Assembly (NCBI GenBank): GCA_963682055.1
Contig: OY821745.1
Location: 4,285,501 to 4,349,500 of the forward strand
DNA length: 64,000 nt
Direction of reading: 5' to 3'
DNA from: Primula veris
Lineage: Eukaryota; Streptophyta; Magnoliopsida; Ericales; Primulaceae
The position numbers and the translations under genes were made by a program. Positions 11,259 through 20,323 of this stretch are shown here, piece after piece. The notes beneath the pieces are model-generated. The model did not search any database, was not told the origin of the DNA, and saw nothing but the letters and a program-made list of their open reading frames with translations. The first letter of the stretch is position 1; each line of letters opens with the position of its first letter.

Positions 11259-13363
11259 AATTATTACACTTTTTTTTTCAATTACTGTATTCGTTTTGGA
11301 TTTATACGGGTTGATTTCGCTGATAGGGCCAGGGTTTGATTTGGAACCCTAACTTTGTGATTTGGTTCATTAATTGTCAATAAGTGCCTGTTTGGCTGCA
11401 GTTTTTTTCCTCAGCTTTGTTAGCTTAATTAAAAAAGAGCTATGAGTGTTTGGTATGTTCCTTCTTTAGCTTTTCAAAAGCTAGCTTTTGGATTAAATAA
11501 AAGCTTAGAGCAGAAAAGCTAGGAAACAAATTGGGGATTTTTTTAGTTTTTACACATAAAAATTACCAACAATATAATTTTTCCAATCAAAATCATTTTA
11601 TTTATAAGTCAGTTATAAGTTCAAATAAGTAAAAAATGACTTATTAACAAAAAAAAGTTAATATGTCACTTATTAGTGAAAGCTAAGATGGTGCCAAACA
11701 GCAGCTTCTTTTAAGCAAGCTTTTATCATTGATTTTTAAAAGCAGCTTTTTAAATAAAAAAATCAGACCTTTGTGTTTGTTATGACATTAATGTAGTCAT
11801 AGGCTATCTTACTCTGATACTGTTCTTCGTCTTTTTTTTTTGTTTCACTGTAAGATACCGATGTATATGCTATATGACAGTGCAGTTGTAAAAATTGACA
11901 TTTTTTCTGGGTAATGAAAAAAGTCATTTAGTTTCTGCTGCTCTTTTATTCCGTGACTGATGAAAGATACGTAAATATGTAGCTTATAGTAGATGTGACA
12001 GTGTTGTATTGCGAAAAAGTTGTTTTTTTACGGGTGCAGGGTAAATTTTACTTTTGCTCTTGAGGTTATTCTAGCACGACTCTTTTTTTTTGCTTGTATT
12101 GATGAAAGAGTCACAGAAAATATCTTTTTTATTATTGGTGTGTCTGCATTTACAGATAAAAGAGATTGAGACTTGTATCTAAAGTCTTGATTTCGAAATT
12201 TCAAAATCTAATAGCTAATTTCTCAAGCTGACATTCTCTTTACCGAGTGAGTGAGAATTTGTGGCTCTTTTTATGACTTCAATGTGGTTTCCGCTGCTCT
12301 TTTTTGCTTGTAGCAATGGAAGATACATACGAACATACATGCTTGTCGATTATCCATGTCAGAAACCTTGGGAAACTTCGGCATCTTGTTTTTTATTTTG
12401 AAATGTGGTAGTGAATAGCCAAATAAAAAATAAAAAATCCTGGATGTGTGAAAATTTGAGTATTTGACGTTGTCATAAAATTATTGTGGTTCTTATTAAG
12501 TATGCAAAGAAATGTGGCTCTATTTCCTTCTGTGAATAAAAAAAAATACATACAAATGCAGAGCATTTTTTTTTATAATTTATGTCTATAGACATGGTTA
12601 AGTTATTTTCAGAACTTTTAGGGTCTCATTCTGAATTTTTGGGGGCTATAGTGAAATGCAAAAGTTGGCATATTTTCTACTGATTCAAAACTGTCACTTT
12701 GTTATGAAATTAATGCAGTTTCCGGTGCATTTTTCTTGAATGAATGAAATTAATATATTCCATATTAGTATATATATCTGAAGACTAAGAGGTTAAATAT
12801 ATTTTACTTTAATTGGGAAGTGTGAATATTTGTATTAGTACTAAGATCATAACTTGTTATTGTTACTATGCTTTGTAAAACATGATAGTGAGTCCGAAAG
12901 TTGTGACTTTTTAACTCTAGCACTGTTCAATAATTTGTTTGGTATTGGTACTATACCAAATTACTATGCACTTATTGTCATTTGTTAACAATTTACTGAT
13001 TTAGATCCTGAAAGTACCTAGAACTACTGCTAAAGGCTACAACTTTGGCACTCCTTTCTTTTATTCTAAGTTTCCTAACAGATTAGTTTCGGGAACCATA
13101 AAACTGCTTTTCTAACAAGTCTTCAACGTTGGGGTTTTCAGAAGAAAAAAACTGGAAGCAATTCTCGATAATCAGTCCATCTTTCTGTTTTGAAACCAAA
13201 AGCAGTTTCCCTAACCATGAAAAAATGCAACTTGGGTAGTTGATTATGTCTAAAGATTAAGCACTCAATATAACCTTATTTATCTGAGGACGCAATTATA
13301 GTAATGACATGCGGTTCTAGAATTCTGGTGGAGAATGGTGTATGCTTTTGTGCTAATTTAAGT

Positions 13364-14601
13364 ATAAAGAATTTGGAAAGGCAATTGTCGCCTGTTGAAG
13401 AATTTTCTCAGATTTTGGAACGAGTGGACAATTTCTTGCATTTCATTCTTCAGACTGCACCTGTTGTCATTGGCCATCAGGTAACAAAATTCAATGAAAC
13501 TCTTATGTATTATACGAGATGAATCAATAAGTAACTTTTTTTAATGCAAGTACTTTGATGTTGCATCAGTGCAGAGATACACTCTCATAAACATAATTTC
13601 ACTGCTATTGATCTTCCTTGTTGAGAAAGTATTTAAAAGAGGCGTTTTTCAGAAAAAGAAAAAAACTATTTTAGTAAAATTATGGTTTCTTTAAGTAGGC
13701 TAGTAGCCATCTTGAGTGGCTTATTTTGGTTTTGTTTTGAACTCCCCAAGTTGAGTGGATAGCTAAAACCTTGTGAAAATAGCCTAGTTTTGGTAAATAG
13801 TTTGGAAAACAAGTGTAGTTTTTGGTATTCAGTCATCATAAAATTTCGAGAGCTTCCATGGGCTTCAATTCTGGACTTGTACTTATATTTACGAGGTTGC
13901 AACTCAACCTTATCCTAGTAATGCCCTTTTTTGTCTTTCAGGATAAAGAGCTGAAATACAGATTCATCTATAATCACTTTCCAAGTTTAAACGAAGAGGT
14001 AACTGATTAGCAATTAAACTTTGTTCCTAATTTATGGTGGTTATTCATAGTTCTCTTCACTTTCTATGCAGTGAATATGGTAATATTTTAGAATATGGAG
14101 TGTTTTCCTTCACTTTACTTTTTGATTTTTTTTATTCATAATGTTAAATATTGCTCATACATCTTCTTTTGGAATGATATGACACAAACTTTTTGAAGTT
14201 GTAACTCATAATGATGGCCATATGGTTCTTAGTTCTTGAAATGCAGCTATCATTTGCAAAATAAAATGCAGTCGAGTTATGGCATTCCCAATTTTGACAT
14301 CATAGTTTATTAGATTCTTCAGAGCACATTCGTTAATCTGAGATACCGTTCCTCAAACTGTTTTTTTTTCCAGGAAATTATAGGAAAAACAGATGTAGAT
14401 ACATTCACCGGGGCTGGGGTAAAAGAATCTGAGGACTTCAAAAGAGAAGTTCTGGAACGAGGAATACCAGCGAAGAGAGAAATTACCTTTGAGACAGAAC
14501 TATTTGGCTCGAAAACATTTTTGATATATGTCGAACCTGTCTTCAGCAAAGCCAATGAAACTATTGGCATAAACTACATGGGGATGGACGTCACGGATCA
14601 G
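13364..14601 (+). pseudogene. Captured PAS-region exons of an AHK5/CKI2-like histidine kinase
   Basis: Three open exons with intact borders and phase 0 lie inside the CACTA element: about 13364-13480 ([14 protein letters not shown] to VVIGHQ), 13942-13998 (DKELKYRFIYNHFPSLNEE) and 14374-14601 (EIIGKTDVDTF, GVKESEDFKREVLE, ETELFGSKTFLIYVEPV, INYMGMDVTDQ). They correspond in order to the PAS-like segment just before the kinase core of Arabidopsis AHK5 (known family). The next acceptor (15000) is followed by sequence that leaves the AHK5 pattern after one residue, so the capture ends there. The HisKA, ATPase and receiver domains are missing. Introns are retained, so capture was at DNA level. A chimeric transcript could still encode part of the PAS fold; nothing here shows that it does. 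Confidence 0.8.
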
Positions 14602-15340
14602 GTGAACTCCTTTACTTAGACTTGGCAAATTGTTATTTTCATTTTAATTGTGACTTCGATGTTGCAGAGAAAATTACAGGACTTGTATTTATAGTATTCT
14701 GATATAAATGAAAGATAAAAGGAAGATTTAAAACTGCTGTGACTATTGCAATTGTTCTAATTTTCCAATTGCTAAACTGCTAATAACATGGCAAGTTATT
14801 TGTGTTCTAGTGACAATTAGGTATCAAGTGAGTTGTTGTGTTAAAATTCTTTTTAGTTTAGTTTCTTATTTTGGGATAAGACTATAATAATATCGATCTA
14901 TACTGACGTTCTTATGTCGCATAAGATAGGGTTTTCTTGTGTTTTTGCTTGATGGTACGTGACTCCTAAAGTTTGTTTGTTTCTTGGGTTTTCTGTGCAG
15001 GTTGAGGAATTTTTGGTGTCTCTGAACGAGAATCGCATTATATATACAAGTGCTCTATTAAAACTCGACAAAGTCCGTGTTTTGTTCCGAAACTATGTTT
15101 TGAAGTTTATTTTGGTTTGTAGTAAATTGCAGAACCTTTTGAAGCTTAATTTGGTTTGTGTTATGGATGTAAAAGAGAGTTTCAAATTGAAATGGACTTT
15201 AATTTAAGATTTGAAAGTGTTTGTATTTTCATTTTATTATATATATATATATATGTATATGCGTGTTACGCGTGTGCGCTAGTATGATAGCACATAAAAC
15301 GTCTTGTTATAGAACATCTACAGCGATTCATGAGAGCTAC

Positions 15341-15575
15341 TAATAGGCAGTTTTTGGCAGCACACAACACGCGCTGTTAATAGGCAGTTTTTGGCAGCGC
15401 ACAACCCGCGCTGTTAATAGGCAGTTTTTGGCAGCGCACAACACGCGCTGTTAATAGGAAGTTTTTGGCAGCGCGCTTTGTAAGCTGCAGATGACATCAA
15501 GCAAAGGCAGCACTTAACTTTTCAGCGCAGCGTTGTGCGCTGCGAATGGGGTTTTTGCACGCTGCAAAAGGGCAT
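15341..15575. repeat. Right subterminal tandem repeats of the CACTA element
   Basis: About four copies of a 38-39 bp unit run from about 15341 to 15475. The unit contains TAGGCAGTTTTTGGCAGCGC followed by ACAACACGCGCTGTTAA. More GCGCTG/CAGCGC motifs follow up to the terminus. Confidence 0.75.
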
Positions 15576-15859
15576 TTTTGTTGTAGTGCATAACCCAAAC
15601 CACTCACACAAGATATCTGAAATCCTCAATTACGTGTTTTCACGACTATTCCATGCCAGACGGCCCATAATGTTGCAGTTTGATTATTTAAATACATAAA
15701 ACGTTACTTTAAGTAAATGGTTATGACGTTGCTTGCAGACCACTCCCATGGGAAAGGCCTGACTTTCTTGAATGCATGTCGAGGTTCCGCGAACAAGTCA
15801 TATAAAAATCCAGTATATAACCCATAAATTAATTTGTAGTTTGAATTCTAATACATAAG

Positions 15860-16402
15860 TGGCGAGCTTGATTTTCTTCCCAAGCTCGGCTTAATCAATT
15901 TCGCGTTGGCTCCGATCTTCCGAGGTGGTCAGGTATGCTCCGGCGATTAGATGGTCTACGTGGTATAGATAGTGTTCAGGGGGTCCGGGTTGTTTAAGCT
16001 TTATCTCTCTTCTCTCTATTTGTGCGTCCCCCTCTAGGTAGGATTATGGGGGGTATTTATAGGGAGGTTCAGAGGTGTATTAACCCTTGGATCACTGTAC
16101 TGTAAGATGCTGATCCAACGGCGTCAGTCATTTATGACTCTGACAAGAGTACTGTTCTTTCCCGGGGCCCACTGGAGGTGTCTTGTGATTGGGCCACGTC
16201 GATGAAACGTCAGGAGGGCCCCCCAAAGGGGGCAGTAGCATTAATTGGTGAAGCGTATCGAGTACGCTTCTTTGGGCCGGCCTAGCTTCACCCCGTTTGG
16301 TGATGAGCCGGGGGGGTGAGACATCCACTATGTAGGGCCCCGGTTTGTTCGTTTCCGTGGTGATATCGGTCCGGACGAGAGGACACTGACATTCCCTCGC
16401 CA
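15860..16402 (-). repeat. 3' LTR (543 bp, internally deleted)
   Basis: It is identical or nearly so to 25967-26651 except for a 142-bp deletion after ...GTCTACGTG (15958). The deleted part corresponds to about 26070-26211, with GTG at both borders. The purine-rich GGACAGGGAGC (minus strand, 16405-16416) just inside it may be the polypurine tract. Confidence 0.92.
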
Positions 16403-16790
16403 ATAGCTCCCTGTCCGGAGTCGTCGTTAATGACAATGCCGGTGAGTACCTTCTTCACTTTACGGGGGCTCCGGTCATTCCGTCTTCATGTTTGGCTGTC
16501 TAGAGGCACCTCGGCGTGACTCGTCTCTTGATACGTGTCCAACCATTCGTGGATTTCTTACACGTGGAGCATGCTCGTTTTGTAATTTTGAGGCGCCGCC
16601 TGTCTTTTCAGTCTCTTCGATGTTATTAATGCTAAAACGGCTGAAAGGCGACACTTGGCAGACGACCTCTCCTTGTTGTACACGTGGAAGGCGTGGATTG
16701 AGCGGCGGCTGTCATTTGTGGGAGTTCGCGCAATGAGCTGTCGCGTCTTTTCATCTTCTGGTAAATGTCTTTTCACCTTCCATTAGTGGC

Positions 16791-16800
16791 CTATAAATAC
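16791..16800 (+). promoter_or_regulatory. TATA box of the antisense gene
   Basis: CTATAAATAC lies about 135 bases upstream of the ATG at 16934 on the plus strand, followed by a CT-rich leader with a roughly 32-bp duplication (AGCAAGCCATTTCCTCT twice, 16852-16902). It supports transcription of the plus-strand gene independent of the LTR promoter. Confidence 0.6.
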
Positions 16801-16933
16801 CCCCAGTGAAATTCATTTTTCACTTTCTACTCTTCTTTCTAGATTTTCACAGCAAGCCATTTCCTCTCTCTAGATTTCTATAGCAAGCCATTTCCTCTTC
16901 ACTTAACGAATTTTTTACAAATTTCCCACCACA

Positions 16934-19591
16934 ATGGTTATAATCCACGGAGCCGGAAAGGGCCCGATGGTCGCTCCGCAACCACGGCGCCTGGCCGTAG
17001 CAGCGAACGCTCTGCCGTTCCGGCCGATGATTCTCGATCCGACCCTGACCGTGGAGGGGAACGACAGCAGCATCATGGTGAGGCTACACGGGCCTGATCT
17101 CAACGAATTCCGAGAACTCTGCGGGATCGGAGAGGAGTTCAAACTCCGGAGATGTGAGAGTGTCGACGAAGTGAACGGCATAGTGGCCCGTCCCAACGAC
17201 ATGGTAACACTCTCTCTCTCTCTACTCTCCTCTATGGGGGTACCCACCTCCCCATCCCGGAGCTGCTGGCAGAGTTGTGCGCTTGGACGCAGACTCTTCC
17301 ATGCCAGTGGCCCCTCCAGGCGCATCGTATCTGCGCCGGGATGGAGGCCCTTAATGTGTTGTTGGGCCCGGCCCTGCCAGAACCATTAGGGCTTAGGGAG
17401 CTCTTGGCCTGCTATGAATTCCTGCAGACCGAGCCAAGCTCCCAATCCAAGAGCAGGCAGCCTTACTTAAGGTGCCGTGCTTACAATCAGTTGATCACGG
17501 GTAACTCCGATTCTAATCGGGGCTATACCCAAGATGTGATCGTGGTGGAAGGCCATTGGCTCCACCGGACCGACCTGATACTCCCGTCCAGGCCGGGGAG
17601 GGTGCTAAGCACCAAAGAGAACAAGGCCACAGTGGCCTCTAAGCTTCGGGGCCTGGGCGAGCCCAATACTGAGTCCATGGAGGTGGCTCTGAACTGGTGG
17701 GGTCCCGACGGGACCGATGCTGGGGCGCGCGATGCGGAGCGTCTCCTAATTTGTGGATCCCCAACAACTTGCAAGGGGAACGAATTCATTTGGCCCCACA
17801 GGACCTTTTGTCCTGTGGGATACTCCCGCGAGAGATGGGAGAAAGAGAATGGGTTGGAGTCCACCCTCCCTCCTAAAGCGGCTGAAGCCGAGGCCGTGAC
17901 AGGGCCCGTGGCGAAGAAGATGGCGGCGAAGCCCAAGGCAAAGTCGAGCAGCAGTAGGGCGAGGAAGGTCATGACTGTGACGTCTTTTGCTCCTGCCTCT
18001 GCCGGGGTGAAATGGGAGGTTCGTCCAGATGGGACCATCCTCAATTATAGGGAGGGGCCAGACGGCACCCGGCACTATATAGACCAACATGGGAACCCTT
18101 TGAAGGAGATCGTTCCTCTTAGCTCCAAAGAGCCCGTTGTGAGGAGTCCCTCTCACCTCGAAGACAGCCTCGTGGGCGAAGAACTTACAGGGCCGAGCTT
18201 GGGTACCTCGCGGACCAGAGTAAGTCTAACTCATTCCATGTTCTCTACATTATTTGACACTTAGCTAGATTTTGTAGATTTTGTTGATTTTGTTGATTTT
18301 TCTAACTCTTTTTGTGTTTGGCCTGTACAGGTGGTCCGTTCTGACGAGGAGGAGGAAGCAGATGAAGAAGATGCTGCCGCGGCTGGGGGAAGTGGAGAGG
18401 GAGAGGGGGAAGGGGTTGTGGCCGAGGAGGGTATCATAGCACTTGAGGCCGTTGAGACGGAGAAGGTGGTCGGAGAGGCGGTGGTCATAGAGCCCGAGAT
18501 CGCAACAAAGGAGGTCGACACAGGGGACAACGAAGTGGTTGTCATGCCTCAGTCTGGCGCCAATATTGCTGCTGACTTGGCTGCTCAGACTAGGCTTGAC
18601 CGGGAGGCCCGCAAGGCCCGGCTTGGGAAAAGAAAAGTGGAGGGGGCGAGGCCCCTCCGTGATGGGAAGAAAACCAAGGCTGGAGGGGGCACCTCGCCTG
18701 AGGTCGTGGTGACGGAGAGGCCGAGAGTGACGTTGGGCCCTACTCAAAGCGCGAGCTCCTCTGCCGCCTCTGCCATCTCACCGACCCATAGGATGCCAGT
18801 GCAAACACCCGAGGAGGTGAAGGCGGCGACGGGGGTAAAGAGCATAATGGAGGCTCACCCATCCGCCGGACTACTAGCTTTGGCTGCGCTCCAGCAGCAA
18901 AGCGTCGAGGCTGACCATCGGGGTCGTGACCTCGCATCCTCTATGACATCGGCCATGGCCATGATTCCCCAGGTACGTAACCCTCTATTTTTGTTTTATG
19001 CTGTATGCTTTCGTATTGTTTCTTTCAAATATTTTGCTAAGTGTTTTGCCTTTTCCCTCGTAGGCCTATTTAATGATGAATCAATATGTTTATCACCAAG
19101 GCCAGCTGGTGAGATCATGGGCCGGTAAGGCCGAGGCCAACGCGAAGCTCATGGAGGAGGCCCAACAAAGGGCGGAGGAGGCCGAGAGCAGGGCGGAGAA
19201 AGCCGAAGGCCTCAATGCCAAGGTCGAGGCGAAAAGGGTCGAAGCTGTGAAGGCCAAGATGGGGGCTGAGGAGCGAGCTCAAGCAGCCGAGGCGGCTCTG
19301 AAAGAGGCCGAAGCAAAGGCGGCTGATAAGCTGAAGGCTGCGGTTCAAGCTGCTCAAGCCGAACTAAACGCAGCCTGGGTCGAAAAGACACAGAAGGAAT
19401 TTAATTCCTTCTATGTCGAAGGATGGACTGAGGCGGCTGCCTTTCTGAGGGCGGGACCGGACCATCCGGTATGGAGCATGGACAACATCATCGTTCCGGT
19501 CCCCTCGGCTCCTATCCCAGAGGTGGTTCCCCTCACTCCTCGAGCCCTCTCCGACGAAGAGGATGAGGGAGATGGCGACGGGGATTTCTAG
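16934..19591 (+). CDS. Antisense spliced gene of the Tat retrotransposon (aORF-type protein), frameshifted
   Basis: The gene runs opposite to gag-pol. Segments: 16934 to about 17215 (starts MVIIHGAGKG), then in another frame about 17218-18219 (YGGTHLPIPELLAELC, later NWWGPDGTD), exon 18331-18972 (acidic DEEEEADEED, then KKTKAGGGTSPEVV) and exon 19064-19591 (AYLMMNQYVYHQGQL, Ala/Glu/Lys heptads forming a long coiled coil at about 19120-19390, acidic tail DEEDEGDGDGDF). The introns 18220-18330 and 18973-19063 have GT-AG borders and phase 0. The first frame must shift in the CT repeat at 17208-17232, so the copy is probably broken there. Tat elements are known to carry such antisense genes of unclear role; the coiled coil and charged tails suggest protein or nucleic acid binding (inference). 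No catalytic motif seen. Confidence 0.75.
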
Positions 19592-19848
19592 GGTAGTTAT
19601 GCTTAGTATGTAATCCCCTTGAATGTAATAGCTTTCCATTGAATGAAATGAAAAAACAATTTTGGACTTGTCTTTTATTCTTCTGTGTTTTATTTCTATA
19701 CTTCCGTTGTGATTCTTCTGTGTTTTATTTCTACACTTCCGTTGTGATTTATACGTTGTATGCATGCTCCCAAATGAGTGGGCCTTAGTGCTTCGGCGTT
19801 GGGGCGCTCGTTTAATACAACTCATAACTTGTAAACCGAAGTAACACA

Positions 19849-20240
19849 GAAAATTTAAATGAATTGAAAAATCCAAGTAAATATGAACCGGGGTGTCGTA
19901 TAGGCTCGTGTTCTGAAACACTTAGAGAATTTAAATGAACTGAAAAATTCAAGTAAATATGAACCGGGGTGCCGTATAGGCTCGTGTTCTGAAACACTTA
20001 GAGAATTTAAATGAACTGAAAAATTCAAGTAAATATGAACCGGGGTGCCGTATAGGCTCGTGTTCTGAAACACTTAGAGAATTTAAATGAACTGAAAAAT
20101 TCAAGTAAATATGAACCGGGGTGCCGTATAGGCTCGTGTTCTGAAACACTTGGAGAAAATTTAAATGAGATGAAAAATTCAAGTAAATATGAACCGGGGT
20201 GCCGTATAGGCTCGTGTTCTGAAACACTTAGAGAATTTAA
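19849..20240. repeat. Five-copy 76-bp tandem array in the retrotransposon
   Basis: The unit ends ...CGTGTTCTGAAAC and contains AGTAAATATGAACCGGGGTG. Equivalent points fall at 19920, 19996, 20072, 20148 and 20226 (76, 76, 76, 78 bases). It sits between the 3' ends of the converging antisense gene and gag-pol. 3' untranslated tandem repeats are a known trait of Tat/Ogre elements and can seed satellite DNA. Short minus-strand ORFs here are artefacts of the repeat. Confidence 0.93.
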
Positions 20241-20323
20241 ATAACAACAGTTTTTATTTATAAAGCCCATAGGCATAAATTTACAGCACATTCCTATTTA
20301 CACAAAGACATAAAGGCCGAGCC

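Larger units (their letters stand above)
10677..15588. mobile_element. Non-autonomous CACTA (En/Spm) transposon carrying host gene fragments
   Basis: The left terminus is CACTACAAGAAAAATGGG. The right terminus as complement is CACTACAACAAAAATGCCC. They match at 15 of the first 16 bases. The element is flanked by the 3-bp direct repeat CAT (10674-10676 and 15589-15591), the target duplication expected for this superfamily. Both ends carry dense subterminal motifs of the CAGCGTGC/GCGCTG type. No transposase ORF is visible in 4,912 bp, so mobility would need enzyme in trans. The interior holds two captured host gene fragments (11148-11258 and 13364-14601), both in plus orientation. A nested hAT-like segment (about 11380-11710, TGTTTGGC ends) may also be present. 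Confidence 0.9.

Noticed and set aside
10677..15588. An intact resident histidine kinase or splicing-factor gene at 11-15 kb
   Set aside because: Only fragments are present, one frameshifted, and both are bounded by CACTA termini with a target duplication.
16128..16436. Minus-strand open frame in the 3' LTR (and its twin at 26377-26661)
   Set aside because: Both lie wholly inside the LTRs, show no domain and are explained by GC-rich repeat sequence.
17523..18747. Minus-strand frames opposite the antisense gene
   Set aside because: Low-complexity shadows (Ser/Pro/Arg-rich) of the plus-strand exons.
19364..20291. Several overlapping minus-strand frames with repeated MFQNTSLYGTPVHIY
   Set aside because: They are translations of the 76-bp tandem array and not a protein with internal repeats.
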